Part shown: one piece after another, positions 17,594 to 27,030 of the stretch
How the letters are laid out: every line of letters begins with the position of its first letter
Numbering within the stretch: the stretch's first letter is position 1
From: Trichormus sp. NMC-1
GTDB lineage: Bacteria; Cyanobacteriota; Cyanobacteriia; Cyanobacteriales; Nostocaceae
Assembly (NCBI RefSeq): GCF_001858025.1
Contig: NZ_LZQD01000002.1
Location: 280,557-344,556, forward strand
Length of the DNA stretch: 64,000 nucleotides
Direction of reading: 5' to 3'
The notes under the pieces: generated by a model
Told to the model about the DNA's origin: nothing
Seen by the model: only the letters and a program-made list of their open reading frames with translations
Databases searched by the model: none
Position numbers and translations under genes: made by a program

Positions 17594-18784
17594 CTAAGAA
17601 AGGTCTTTCAACTCAGCGGTACGAACTGAAAGCTGTTGTGTTTGATTTCCTCGTTGTATTTTTACCTGCAAAACTTCACCCAATTGACTATCTTCCACCA
17701 CGGCTTGTAACTGTTCTGCACTAGTAATGGCTTTATTATTAATCTGCACAATTGCATCTCCACGACGGATACCCGCAGTTGCAGCCGGGGAGTTGGGTAC
17801 AACTCGCATTACCAATACACCTTTGACTTCAGGAATCGCAAACATGGAATTGGGATCACGGTTATTTTGTTGTGCTAATTCCGGTGTTAATGTTACCATT
17901 TGTACACCTAAATAAGGGTGAACAACTTTTCCATCTCGTTGCAATTGAGATGCGATCGCTTTAGCCTTATCTATAGGAATCGCAAACCCAATCCCCATCG
18001 CATCTGCACGAATCGCGGTATTGATCCCAATCACTTCACCTTGACCATTTAACAACGGCCCCCCAGAGTTACCAGGGTTAATTGCAGCGTCGGTTTGAAT
18101 GAAATCTAAGCGTTTATCATTAATCCCGACTTGAGCGCTGGAACGTTTGAGAGTGCTGACAATCCCCAATGTTACCGTATTATCAAATCCTAAAGGATTA
18201 CCAACTGCGATCGCCCAATCTCCCACCTGGACATTCTCCGAAGAACCCAAAGGTGCAACAGGTAAGTCATTACCAGCATTAATCTTGACTACCGCCAAAT
18301 CCGTAACTTCATCAATGCCTTGAACTTTACCTTCAAAAGTGCGACCATCTTTAAGACGAACGGTGACTTTATCAGCTTGATCAACTACGTGAGCATTAGT
18401 AAGAATTATCCCACTTTTGTCTAAAATAAAACCAGAACCTAGACCGCGTAATTGCTCAGTCGGTAACTGTTGAGAGTAACTATCACCAAAAAACCGCCGG
18501 AAAAATGGGTCTTCCATCAAAGGCTCAACACGACGAGTAATAGTTTTTTCTGTATCAATCCTGACCACAGCAGGCCCCACACGATTTACCGCTGCTGTGA
18601 CAAAACTACCGCTACCAATAGCAGCAATCCCACCAGAAGACTTTTGAGCAACTACAGCAGGAGCAGGTTCCGCTTCAGATGGTAAGACTTGTAAGCAAGT
18701 AACCGTCAGCAGAACTCCTAAAAAAATGGCGACAACATAGGAACTCAATTGGCGAATATAGCGGAGTGATTTGGAAATTTGCAT
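17594..18784 (-). CDS. HtrA/Deg family serine protease (HhoA-like)
   Basis: 396 aa. An N-terminal signal/anchor (YVVAIFLGVLLTVTCL) targets it to the lumen or periplasm. The trypsin-like domain shows His in LTNAHVVD, Asp in TDLAVVKI and Ser in NPGNSGGPL. One C-terminal PDZ domain follows (about residues 290-390, GVLVMRVVPNSPAATAGIRRGD). This architecture matches the cyanobacterial HhoA/HhoB/HtrA trio, which degrade or refold damaged exported proteins. Which paralogue it is cannot be fixed here. It is monocistronic, with a long leader upstream. Confidence 0.9.
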   Translation of the reverse strand: MQISKSLRYIRQLSSYVVAIFLGVLLTVTCLQVLPSEAEPAPAVVAQKSSGGIAAIGSGSFVTAAVNRVGPAVVRIDTEKTITRRVEPLMEDPFFRRFFGDSYSQQLPTEQLRGLGSGFILDKSGIILTNAHVVDQADKVTVRLKDGRTFEGKVQGIDEVTDLAVVKINAGNDLPVAPLGSSENVQVGDWAIAVGNPLGFDNTVTLGIVSTLKRSSAQVGINDKRLDFIQTDAAINPGNSGGPLLNGQGEVIGINTAIRADAMGIGFAIPIDKAKAIASQLQRDGKVVHPYLGVQMVTLTPELAQQNNRDPNSMFAIPEVKGVLVMRVVPNSPAATAGIRRGDAIVQINNKAITSAEQLQAVVEDSQLGEVLQVKIQRGNQTQQLSVRTAELKDLS

Positions 18785-19059
18785 AATTACAATCTGATTT
18801 AGAAGCCTAATTTTTGCTGTTTTGTGACAAAGCTACATACACTTATTTTTACAGCTTGGATCAAAATCTTCGCGTATTGAAGTTTTTATCTGGCTGCGTC
18901 GTCTAATTGGGGATATGGACAAAGTGATCTGTAATCAAGTTAATAGAACATAGAGTAACCAGGCTATTATGGAAATTTGCCCTTCTTGGTTCGGTTTTTC
19001 CACCAATCCATAATCTCTCTAGGTTAGGATCTTAATTAATACCAAAACCTTCATATCCC

Positions 19060-19461
19060 ATGAATACTTCCAACAAATTAACTCATGAATCCTTGACAAC
19101 ATCTCCACCACCAGAACACACACACGATGAAGATCACAACCACGAACACACAGATCATACTCCTGGACAGGTAGATTCTGTTCATCCTCACGTTCATAGT
19201 GAAGAGTCATTACGACGAATTGTCAATAGGCTCTCGCGTATAGAAGGACACGTTCGCGGTATTAAAACAATGGTGCAACAAAATAGCCCTTGTCCTGATG
19301 TATTATTGCAAATTGCCGCTGTCAGAGGCGCAATAGATAAAGTAGCACGCATTGTTTTGGATGAACATTTAACTGAATGTATTGCTAGAGCCGCCCAAGA
19401 AGGCAATATTGATGTAGAACTTGAACAACTCAAAGCTGCTTTAGATCGGTTTTTACCTTAG
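19060..19461 (+). CDS. CsoR/RcnR-type metal sensor, InrS-like
   Basis: 133 aa. A His/Asp-rich N-terminus (about residues 18-50) precedes the helical DUF156 domain SLRRIVNRLSRIEGHVRGIK. The metal-site pattern is visible: Cys in NSPCPDVL, then His and Cys in DEHLTEC. This Cys-His-Cys set with an upstream His fits InrS, the cyanobacterial Ni(II) sensor that derepresses a nickel exporter, rather than a pure Cu(I) CsoR. No exporter gene adjoins it here. It acts as a cytosolic DNA-binding repressor, and self-regulation is plausible. Metal specificity is inferred. Confidence 0.85.
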   Translation: MNTSNKLTHESLTTSPPPEHTHDEDHNHEHTDHTPGQVDSVHPHVHSEESLRRIVNRLSRIEGHVRGIKTMVQQNSPCPDVLLQIAAVRGAIDKVARIVLDEHLTECIARAAQEGNIDVELEQLKAALDRFLP

Positions 19462-19675
19462 AAACTCAAAAACAGCAGTGGCAGAACTTATGAAAAAATT
19501 TCTTGCCCGTCAGAGCCTTTATTTTCCAGTCAAGTTGGTGTAAATACTTCTCCTGGGGAGCAGGAAATGGACAAGAAGGTTTTAGCTTGGTTCATTTATT
19601 TGCATATTTGGCATATTTATCTTTATTTTAGCCTTTATACTTATTTACAAGATAGCAGTTTCCCAGTATTGAGTC

Positions 19676-21220
19676 ATGATAGCAAAATTCAAGCAAATAT
19701 TGCCTACATATCTATTTTTTAAAGGAAAGTACCGCATTATTTTCTTTTCGGCTGGTCTGTTTTTGTGTTTTGATTTAGGTGTTCTTCTCCCTAATTTTTT
19801 GATTTCTTCTCAATTAAAAGAAGATGCTCTAATTATTAACTTAGCTGGTCGTCAGCGAATGCTATCACAAAGAATTTCTAAAACTATCTTGCAATTACAA
19901 ATAGCAGAGCAGACCGAAAAAACAATCTCTGCTGCACAGGATGAATTAGCCCAGGCTTATAAGCAATTTGATGAAACTTTAATAGGATTTAAAATAGGTA
20001 AAACCGTCACAGGTAGTGATGAAAAGCCAGTATATATTTCATATCTGAAAAGTACTAAGATAAAAAATCTGCTCACTCAAGCAGAAGCGATTTGGAATCC
20101 CTATAAAGTCAAAATTGAACCGATTATTTCATCTAAAAATAAAATTTCTCGGCAATCATTACAAGATGCTATAGTCTATTCAAATGAGAATAACCTCCAA
20201 TTATTAGACTTGATGAATCAGATCACTACAGAACAACAGCAGATATCTAATAACAGAACTTATACATTACAAACTATTCAAATCACTGGTTTATGTTTAG
20301 CATTAATAAATTTTTTCATTTTGCTTTTTCATACATTAAAAAACTTAACCATTAGCGATAATAAAATTCAAGAAGCTTTAAATGAAGTAGAAAAAACACA
20401 AGTTCAACTCATCCAAAAAGAAAAAATGTTTAGCTTGGGACAACTTGTAGCCGGAATAGCTCACGAACTCAATAATTCTATCAATTTTATCCATCCTAAC
20501 CTTCCTCATGCTCAACAATACACGGCAGATTTGTTAAAGTTAATAGAACTTTATGAAAAATATCATCTTAAAGTTGATACAGAAATAGAAATAAAGATTT
20601 TTACAAAATTAATTGATCTAAATTTTATTAAGTCGGATTTACCACAACTCATCAAATCGATGGAAGTCGGCACAACCCGTATCCGCGATATTGTGCTTTC
20701 TTTGCGAACTTTCTCTCACTTGGGTGAAACTGAAATCAAAAAAGTTGATATTCATAAAGACATAGACAGTATTATCATGATTTTGCAATGCCGATTCAAT
20801 AACCAATTCAATTCATCAGCAATTGAAATCATTAAAGAATACGATAAATTACCACTAGTAGAGTGTTATCCTGCAAAACTTAACCAAGTTTTTTTGAATG
20901 TCTTAACAAATGCTATTGATGCTTTACAAGCTAAACAATTACCAAGAAATCCCCAAATTTCTATTACTACTAAGTTAGTAGAAGCTAATTGTGTTTTAAT
21001 TTCCATTACCGATAATGGTGTTGGAATTCCTAAAGAAAATCAGCAACGAATATTTGATCCCTTCTTCACCACAAAACCCATAGGTAAAGGAACTGGTTTA
21101 GGATTATCTATTACTTACCAAATTGTTGTTGAAGAACATAAGGGTAAAATACTCTGCTTTTCTAGTCCAGATAAAGGTACAGAATTTCAAATTTATATTC
21201 CTATGGAAGTTATTTCTTAA
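19676..21220 (+). CDS. Sensor histidine kinase with PilJ-type N-terminal domain
   Basis: 514 aa. Two membrane helices (about residues 20-42 and 202-222) bracket a periplasmic helical domain beginning NLAGRQRMLSQRISKT, the type IV pili methyl-accepting (PilJ_N) signature also seen in nitrate/nitrite sensors. The cytoplasmic part has the H-box GQLVAGIAHELNNSIN, N-box NVLTNAIDAL, G1 DNGVGIP, F-box FDPFFTTKP and G2 GKGTGLGLSI. It is a complete orthodox kinase without receiver domain. No response regulator lies beside it. The next gene starts 30 bp downstream, so they may be cotranscribed without being related in function. Confidence 0.88.
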   Translation: MIAKFKQILPTYLFFKGKYRIIFFSAGLFLCFDLGVLLPNFLISSQLKEDALIINLAGRQRMLSQRISKTILQLQIAEQTEKTISAAQDELAQAYKQFDETLIGFKIGKTVTGSDEKPVYISYLKSTKIKNLLTQAEAIWNPYKVKIEPIISSKNKISRQSLQDAIVYSNENNLQLLDLMNQITTEQQQISNNRTYTLQTIQITGLCLALINFFILLFHTLKNLTISDNKIQEALNEVEKTQVQLIQKEKMFSLGQLVAGIAHELNNSINFIHPNLPHAQQYTADLLKLIELYEKYHLKVDTEIEIKIFTKLIDLNFIKSDLPQLIKSMEVGTTRIRDIVLSLRTFSHLGETEIKKVDIHKDIDSIIMILQCRFNNQFNSSAIEIIKEYDKLPLVECYPAKLNQVFLNVLTNAIDALQAKQLPRNPQISITTKLVEANCVLISITDNGVGIPKENQQRIFDPFFTTKPIGKGTGLGLSITYQIVVEEHKGKILCFSSPDKGTEFQIYIPMEVIS

Positions 21221-21249
21221 ATGAAATCCATTCTTATTAGAATAAAAAA

Positions 21250-22062
21250 ATGAATTTAGAAAAATATAAATTTAATTATTCTTTAATTGACAATTCCCAA
21301 AAACCACTAATTCTTTTCCTACATGGCTTCATGGGTAATCTTGATGAATTTGATGAAGCCATAAAATTACTAGGTGAAGATTTTTCTTATCTCACCCTTG
21401 ACTTACCTGGACATGGTAAAACTCAAGTTTTGGGAGGAGATGAATATTATAAAATGGAACAAACCGCCCCAGCGATAATCAACTTATTAGATGAATTAAA
21501 AATATCCCAATGCTTCTTAATCGGATATTCAATGGGAGGAAGATTAGCGTTATATTTAACTCTATATTTCCCCGAAAAATTTATCAAAGTTGTCTTAGAA
21601 TCAGCTTCCCCAGGTATACCAACAGATACAGAAAGATTAGCCAGAATTAAAAGTGATTTCCAAATTGCCAGTAAATTAACCCGAATTATTAATAAAAAAG
21701 ATTTTCAAACCTTCCTCAATAATTGGTACAATCAGCCAATCTTTGGTAATATCAAAAATCATTCTCAATATCCACCAATGCTAGAAAGTAGGTTAGAAAA
21801 TAATCCTCTAGAACTGGTAAAGTCACTGCAATTTATGGGCAATGGATATCAGCCTTCTCTTTGGGAAAAGCTAGAACAAAATAAACTTCCATTGCTGTTG
21901 CTAGTTGGCAAAAATGATAAAAAATTTGTAAATATCAATACAGCAATGTCTTACAGATGTGAATTTTCGCAGTTACGAATAATTAATAAATCTGCACATA
22001 ATATTCACTTAGAAAATACATTAGACTTTGTAAAAAATATCAGAAATTTTTTGATTGATTAA
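21250..22062 (+). CDS. menH: Alpha/beta hydrolase, MenH-like (SHCHC synthase)
   Basis: 270 aa. Oxyanion motif LFLHGFMGN, TLDLPGHGKT, and nucleophile elbow GYSMGGRLALYL (Ser in GYSMG), with a C-terminal His in KSAHNIHLEN. These blocks and the length match MenH, which makes SHCHC (2-succinyl-6-hydroxy-2,4-cyclohexadiene-1-carboxylate) in phylloquinone synthesis for photosystem I. Other small alpha/beta hydrolases share the fold, so the exact reaction is likely but unproven. It starts 30 bp after the kinase gene. Confidence 0.7.
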   Translation: MNLEKYKFNYSLIDNSQKPLILFLHGFMGNLDEFDEAIKLLGEDFSYLTLDLPGHGKTQVLGGDEYYKMEQTAPAIINLLDELKISQCFLIGYSMGGRLALYLTLYFPEKFIKVVLESASPGIPTDTERLARIKSDFQIASKLTRIINKKDFQTFLNNWYNQPIFGNIKNHSQYPPMLESRLENNPLELVKSLQFMGNGYQPSLWEKLEQNKLPLLLLVGKNDKKFVNINTAMSYRCEFSQLRIINKSAHNIHLENTLDFVKNIRNFLID

Positions 22063-22080
22063 CTCAAATAACGTAAGAAT

Positions 22081-22105
22081 TCAGGAGTCAGGAGTCAGGA
22101 GTCAG
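22081..22105 (+). repeat. AGGAGTC short tandem repeat
   Basis: Three and a half copies of a seven-base unit (AGGAGTC). The same repeat occurs at 25447-25471 and 60763-60796. Such heptamer tandem repeats are common between genes of Nostocales. Confidence 0.85.
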
Positions 22106-22247
22106 AATGCTTATGAAATGAAGAATAGAGAGAGGTAAGATTTTATCAAAATTATCAAAGTTTACTAAAAAAGCCTTTATTCTCCTGAACCGCAGGTCTG
22201 CGTAGCATCTTCTGTATTCTTTATCCTGAATACTTACCAAATAACTT

Positions 22248-22985
22248 TCAATTAGGTCGATTTTGTGGTTTTTTTTGTGGACTCTGAAGAATTGGAGAAG
22301 GTGTCAAAATTCCCTTCGCTGGTTGATTAGCAGCTTTTAATTCTTCTTGCAATAATTGCTGATAAACTTGAGGTAAAAAGCGAGTATTCTGATTAGTCTC
22401 TATGCCATATCCTAAACTTGTCCAAGTGGGAGAAAGTCGCCGTAAAACTTCATTTAACTTTTGCTGACGCAGGAGTTGAGAAATATCAGTTCCCCAAACT
22501 CGTGAATCATTCAACCAACGATAAACTACTACATCTTGATACTCTGCTTCAAAGCTATAATGAGACCAAAACATTAACTGCATGGGCGGATTTGGATGAT
22601 AGCGGGGAGCAATTTCATACCAAGTAGTATTAATAATTTGATATCTACCAGCAGCAGTGGAACAATTACCTGTATTTGGACCTACCACAATGGTGACACA
22701 TATTTCAGGATGCCGACTCAGATCACTAACTTGCTGACCACCATATAAGAGAGAATAGGGACGCTTACTATTAGCCTCACTGGTAGAGATAGTTCGCATC
22801 AAAGCCCGAATGTAAGGATCACCATCTTTCATCACCAATGGAGGCTGCTTTCCCCCAAACAGAGGTTCGGAAGGCGAATGTAAATCTCCACCAACATACC
22901 ACTGTAATAAATATACAAAACCGAGCAGCGCCGCTAAAGGGCCAATCAGTTTTTCTACACCTTTGAGTTCAAAGCCTTTCAGAAC
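22248..22985 (-). CDS. Muramidase-like glycoside hydrolase, 5' end disturbed
   Basis: A lysozyme-like domain (RALMRTISTSEA, then NCSTAAGRYQIINTTWYEIA, with the TAAGRYQ block typical of phage-type muramidases); the Glu in SEA is the likely acid. The frame continues upstream of the first usual start codons (TTG 22838, GTG 22835, ATG 22832) to 22985. This upstream part encodes a hydrophobic anchor (IGPLAALLGFVYLLQWYVG). In the same frame ATG 22997-22995 is followed at codon 4 by TAG (22988-22986). Either the gene is broken by this amber, or it starts later without its anchor. The C-terminus is Pro/Gln-rich. Expected to act on peptidoglycan. Confidence 0.65.
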   Translation of the reverse strand, partial: VLKGFELKGVEKLIGPLAALLGFVYLLQWYVGGDLHSPSEPLFGGKQPPLVMKDGDPYIRALMRTISTSEANSKRPYSLLYGGQQVSDLSRHPEICVTIVVGPNTGNCSTAAGRYQIINTTWYEIAPRYHPNPPMQLMFWSHYSFEAEYQDVVVYRWLNDSRVWGTDISQLLRQQKLNEVLRRLSPTWTSLGYGIETNQNTRFLPQVYQQLLQEELKAANQPAKGILTPSPILQSPQKKPQNRPN

Positions 22986-23069
22986 CTAACTCCTCATAAC
23001 AAACATAGATATTGGATCATCAAAACTCAGCGAACCTCTGCGCTAACCTCAGCGTCCCTCTGCGTTTGA

Positions 23070-23735
23070 TCAAAAAGACTTAACCGGCTCAAATAATTCC
23101 CTCCAACTTTTCGTAGTCTCTCCTACTCTAGCCACGATTTCCACAATTTTATTACGCGCAGCGGGTTCAAAAAGAGACTCAACACATACCTGAGCCACTT
23201 TTTGCCGAGGGATGCTACCATCGAATAATGTATCAGCACTCTGCATCACTATACCATCGGAGTTATCTTCATTTTTCAAACCTCCTGGTCGGACAATAGT
23301 ATAGGTAATTCCACTTTTTTGGATATATTCCTCAGCTTGCTTTTTCCAAACTAAAATCAGCCAAAATAGGTTCAACGGATGAAAAAGCTGGGAAACACAC
23401 AAAGAAGAAACTAAGACAAAATGCTGAATCTGCTGGGCTTGAGCAGCAGTTACTAAATTTTTTGTCCCTTCAAAATCTACTTTATAGGGGCCTGTAGGGT
23501 CAAAACTGGGACTTGCACCTGTGGCGCAGATTACTACCGTGCTATCACCTAATCCCGCAGATAGGCTTTCTGGTTGTAATACATCGCCTACAACTATTTC
23601 GACATCAGGAGATAAAATAGCCTTAGCTTTTTCTGGATCTCTCACCAAGGCGCGGACAGGAATATTTCTCGCAACTAGCTCTTGGATAATGCGACGACCT
23701 GTTTCACCTGTTGCCCCTGCTACAAATACTTTCAT
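23070..23735 (-). CDS. Atypical SDR / NAD(P)-binding oxidoreductase
   Basis: 221 aa. The N-terminal Rossmann motif VAGATGETGRRIIQELVARN and RALVRDPEKA are typical of atypical short-chain dehydrogenases (NmrA/Tic62/Ycf39-like). It has the conserved STVVICATGASP and FVLVSSLCVS strands, but the catalytic YxxxK is replaced by a Lys-rich EEYIQKSGI helix. Such proteins in cyanobacteria and plastids act as redox-sensing or assembly factors. Precise function is unknown. It is divergent from the DUF1997 gene. Confidence 0.8.
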   Translation of the reverse strand: MKVFVAGATGETGRRIIQELVARNIPVRALVRDPEKAKAILSPDVEIVVGDVLQPESLSAGLGDSTVVICATGASPSFDPTGPYKVDFEGTKNLVTAAQAQQIQHFVLVSSLCVSQLFHPLNLFWLILVWKKQAEEYIQKSGITYTIVRPGGLKNEDNSDGIVMQSADTLFDGSIPRQKVAQVCVESLFEPAARNKIVEIVARVGETTKSWRELFEPVKSF

Positions 23736-23914
23736 AATTAGCGCTATCTTGGGAAACTAATATGTGCTTGTTCAGTTCTTTATTGTAGTGATTCTATGGA
23801 GTTGATGACAGATTTTTGAGGTTTTCGTGAAATTTGCATTTTTTTGTGAAAAAATTATCCCGAAGTGGGAATCATGAATATAGACAAACTTCTATCTTTA
23901 CAAAAAACACACTT

Positions 23915-24568
23915 ATGGTAGCAAACAACTGGGATTATCCATCTGTGGAAATAAATGAATCAGTTTTATCTGTGGAATCAAGCGTGACAATCGATGAAAC
24001 TGCTTTTAAAGAAGATAATATAAATATAAGCAGATTTCACAGCCATCATCAAGATTGTATGGAAATGTATGCTCCTGTGAGTAAGGTTGCTGATTATCTG
24101 GATTCTCACTCCTCATGGTTCACACGCTGCGCTGAACCGATGAAAGTGCAACCTTTGGGAAAAAATGGCTATGCGTTAGTAATTGGTCGGTTTGGTTCTT
24201 TTGGTTATGAAGTAGAGCCGAAAATTGGTTTGGAATTGTTAGATCCAGAACAGGGTAATTATTGCATTCGGACTATTCCTATCCCTGATTACCAAGCGCC
24301 TGGTTATGACGTAGACTATAATGCATCGCTGCAATTGGTAGAAAGTGCCGCTGAGATGACAAAGGTAGAATGGCAATTAGATTTGATGGTTGAGCTTCAT
24401 TTTCCCAGATTTATTCAGCGTTTACCCCATTCTCTAATTCAGTCTACAGGCGATCGCTTACTTCATCAAATTGTCCGCCAAGTCTCCCGTCGTTTAACCC
24501 GCAAAGTCCAGGAGGATTTTCATCAGTCTCAGGGTATGGCCTTTCCTCTTAAGTCTCATAACAAGTGA
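23915..24568 (+). CDS. DUF1997 family protein
   Basis: 217 aa from ATG 23915; upstream in-frame starts (23834) are less likely because the extra residues look non-conserved. The core MYAPVSKVADYLDSHSSWFTRCAEPMKVQ and VGRFG-like strands followed by VEPKIGLELLDP match the DUF1997 family of cyanobacteria and plastids, whose fold is likely SRPBCC/START-like. No enzymatic residues are obvious. Soluble. Function is not established. Confidence 0.78.
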   Translation: MVANNWDYPSVEINESVLSVESSVTIDETAFKEDNINISRFHSHHQDCMEMYAPVSKVADYLDSHSSWFTRCAEPMKVQPLGKNGYALVIGRFGSFGYEVEPKIGLELLDPEQGNYCIRTIPIPDYQAPGYDVDYNASLQLVESAAEMTKVEWQLDLMVELHFPRFIQRLPHSLIQSTGDRLLHQIVRQVSRRLTRKVQEDFHQSQGMAFPLKSHNK

Positions 24569-24570
24569 AG

Positions 24571-24670
24571 ACCTGACTTGAAAATAAGACCCCACCCCTA
24601 ACCCCTCCCCGCAAGCGATGAGGGGAATAAGAAGTTTTTCATGTGTCCTGGTGTACGCAGTTCATGATGG
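24571..24670. repeat. Dispersed ~100-bp repeat, inverted copy at 56337-56440
   Basis: Runs from ACCTGACTTGAAAATAAGAC through a GC-rich core (CCCCACCCCTAACCCCTCCC) to TTCATGATGG. Nearly the same sequence occurs reversed at 56337-56440. The core is shared with other repeats of the window. Confidence 0.8.
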
Positions 24671-24720
24671 CTACTTAGATTTATTTGTCAATGGTCAGTA
24701 GCACAATACAACTGACCACT

Positions 24721-24840
24721 GACCTTTTTTAATTAAAAGTTAAAAATTAAAAATTTAAGATTAATAATAATTTTTAATTAATAATTTTTAATTTTTAATT
24801 GCAGCGTTCGCGCAGCGTCTCGTAGAGAAGCGACTTGACA
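24721..24840. repeat. AT-rich/GCGTTCGCG composite repeat
   Basis: An AT-rich tract starting GACCTTTTTTTAATTAAAAG runs into GCGTTCGCGCAGCGTCTCGT. The same two blocks in the same order lie at 37235-37341, next to the duplicated 6S region, and the second block again at 37773-37809. Confidence 0.75.
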
Positions 24841-24845
24841 CCTGA

Positions 24846-25316
24846 CTATGCTTGAGTGAGAATTTTTTGGACAATTTCTACGCCAGAGATAGCCTGCCAT
24901 ATAAAAAGCCCTAAAATAGCGAAATTAAGCAAAATATGAGTTACACGCGCCCAATTTGCTCCTTTTTGCATAAAGGGGGAAAGAGACGCAGAAAATGCTA
25001 TCAAACCTGTCATACTCAGACCGGCTAACAGGTGTGGACCAAAAAACAATTTACCATTATTGATATAGGTGACAGCCATGCCACCAATTGAACCTGCTAC
25101 CATCAAAGCTAAAAGAATAGAGCCGATTTGGTAGTGCTTGACTGTATATTTGCCTTGAATGAGTTCTTTCTTTTCTTCACCCTTAGCATTTCTGGTACGC
25201 TGTACTTGCAGACCCAAGTAGGCAGCATACAGTGACAGTGCTAGTAGTATCCACATCATCACTGGGTGAAAGAAATTCAAACCATATTTCACTGCTGGAG
25301 AAAGTTCGAGGCTCAT
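24846..25316 (-). CDS. DUF4079 membrane protein
   Basis: 156 aa from ATG 25316, which has GGAAGAG at a good distance; a TTG 15 bp upstream is less likely. Four hydrophobic helices (HPVMMWILLALSLYAAYLGL, IGSILLALMVAGSIGGMAVT, LLAGLSMTGLIAFSASL, HILLNFAILGLFIWQAISG) are arranged as in cytochrome b561-like DUF4079 proteins of cyanobacteria and plastids. His residues near the helices could ligate haem, by analogy. Probably in the thylakoid or plasma membrane. Confidence 0.8.
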   Translation of the reverse strand: MSLELSPAVKYGLNFFHPVMMWILLALSLYAAYLGLQVQRTRNAKGEEKKELIQGKYTVKHYQIGSILLALMVAGSIGGMAVTYINNGKLFFGPHLLAGLSMTGLIAFSASLSPFMQKGANWARVTHILLNFAILGLFIWQAISGVEIVQKILTQA

Positions 25317-25446
25317 CGTGTTCTCTTCCAATTATTAAATCTTAATAAAAATTAGCATACCTTAGTTTAAAGCTGAGAACTCAGTACTTTTATTTCCCTC
25401 TTGCCAAAGTACTTAAACAATCTCAGACTAAATAGTGACGCTATAG

Positions 25447-25471
25447 CAGGAGTCAGGAGTCAGGAGTCGGG
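25447..25471 (+). repeat. AGGAGTC short tandem repeat
   Basis: Second locus of the heptamer repeat (CAGGAGTCAGGAGTC...), followed by a short palindrome GAACGGCCGTTC. Confidence 0.8.
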
Positions 25472-25603
25472 AGGGGCGAACGGCCGTTCGCCCGTACAGG
25501 AGTAAAACCCTCTTGTAGTGGGAGTTTTATTATCAATTGATGTCCTAACCACCTTGTACACGGCTATAAATTAAAGAATATACGTTTAAGCGGGAATTCC
25601 TTT

Positions 25604-26887
25604 ATGACTGAAAACAAAGATAACTTCCTACTAAAAGCTGCCAAAAGTGGCGATATCAAGAGTCTGTGTGAGTTACTGGCTAGTGGTGTTGAGGTAGATG
25701 TGTGCGATCGCAATGGCACGACTGCGTTAATGTTCGCGGCGAATTTAGGTTATACAGAAATAGTGCGATCGCTCTTAGATTTTGGCGCTAATCTCAACTT
25801 ACCCAGAAAAACCTATGGGTTGACGGCGTTAATGTTGGCAGCTAGTAGCAATCAACTTGATATTATTAAGCTGTTAATATCTAGAGGTGCCGACGTAAAT
25901 GCTATTAATGAAGATGGTAGCACCGCCTTAATGGCAGCAGCAGTCAAAGGTCATCTCAATGTGGTGGAAATCTTATTAGCTGCGGGTGCCAAGGCAAATA
26001 TTACCGATAAAGATAATGATACCGCTTTAAAACTAGCAATCAAGCACAACTGGACAGAAGTTGTCAAAGCCATATCACAAAATAGTCCTATTGTCAATAG
26101 CCCAGATGCAGAAGGTGAGACACCCTTAATGACAGCGGTAGACTTAGGAAATTTAGAAATGGTGCAAACACTATTGTTAAATGGGGCTGATGCTAATCTG
26201 AAAAACCACGATGGTGGTACTGCACTGTTAGCTGCTGCTGCCATAGGAAACAGTAATATTGTTGCAGCTTTGTTAGATGGAGGTGCAAAAATTAATCACC
26301 AAGATAAAGAAGGTGAAACAGCCCTGCATTGTGCTGTTGTCGAAGGCTATCTTGATGTAGTGCAAGTATTACTTCAACGGGGTGCAGATGTCCAAATTAG
26401 AAATCATCTGGGTGATACACCCCTGCTTGTAGCCTCATTCCAGGGACACAGCGAACTAGTTGCAGCTTTGTTGCATTCTGGGGCTGACATGGATAAAAAA
26501 AACTTTGGTGAAGTTGCCCTCACATTAGCAGCATCTCAAGGACATACCAAAACAGTAAAAACGCTAGTTGACTATGGAGCTAATGTCAATGCCTTAGCAG
26601 ATGATGGTAAAACAGCTTTAGTCAAAGCCATAGCCAGCAACCATCCAGAAGTCTTCAAACTGCTGTTAGCAAAAGGCGCAGATGTAAATTTTCAAGACTC
26701 ATCTGGGGCAACGGCGTTAATGTGGGCTGCCGCAGAGGGTTATAGTCAAGCTGTGCAGATGTTACTTACCTCTGGGGCGGATGTGAATTTAAGAAATAAA
26801 GGTGGTTATACAGCTTTAATGATTGCCGAATTTAATAACTATCAGGGAATTGCGCGGATTTTAAGACTAGCTGGGGCGCAAGAGTAA
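25604..26887 (+). CDS. Ankyrin-repeat protein
   Basis: 427 aa made almost entirely of about 12-13 ankyrin repeats of 33 residues, with the usual G-TALMxAA..G...VV.LLL..GADVN pattern. Repeats near residues 145-160 and 295-305 are shortened. There is no signal peptide or membrane helix, so it is a cytosolic scaffold for protein-protein contacts. Partners unknown. ATG 25604 is the natural start. Confidence 0.9.
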   Translation: MTENKDNFLLKAAKSGDIKSLCELLASGVEVDVCDRNGTTALMFAANLGYTEIVRSLLDFGANLNLPRKTYGLTALMLAASSNQLDIIKLLISRGADVNAINEDGSTALMAAAVKGHLNVVEILLAAGAKANITDKDNDTALKLAIKHNWTEVVKAISQNSPIVNSPDAEGETPLMTAVDLGNLEMVQTLLLNGADANLKNHDGGTALLAAAAIGNSNIVAALLDGGAKINHQDKEGETALHCAVVEGYLDVVQVLLQRGADVQIRNHLGDTPLLVASFQGHSELVAALLHSGADMDKKNFGEVALTLAASQGHTKTVKTLVDYGANVNALADDGKTALVKAIASNHPEVFKLLLAKGADVNFQDSSGATALMWAAAEGYSQAVQMLLTSGADVNLRNKGGYTALMIAEFNNYQGIARILRLAGAQE

Positions 26888-26948
26888 TATCCTGTTCGGT
26901 TCAAGACTGATAATTAGGGAATCGCGCGGAGATTTTTTTTAATAAGTA

Positions 26949-27004
26949 GGGCTTGCTGAAAAAAGATAAAACCCTATGCCCACAAACAACTTATTCAGCA
27001 AGCC
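26949..27004. repeat. GGGCTTGCTGAA inverted-repeat MITE
   Basis: 56 bp with ends GGGCTTGCTGAA and TTCAGCAAGCCC. Related copies with the same ends occur at 32787-32847 and 60729-60945. Confidence 0.75.
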
Positions 27005-27030
27005 CCAATTAGCCAGACTTGATATGATGC

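Noticed and set aside
25604-26887. Ankyrin gene as part of a defence or effector system
   Set aside because: No associated nuclease, toxin or secretion gene adjoins; ankyrin proteins are common in cyanobacteria.
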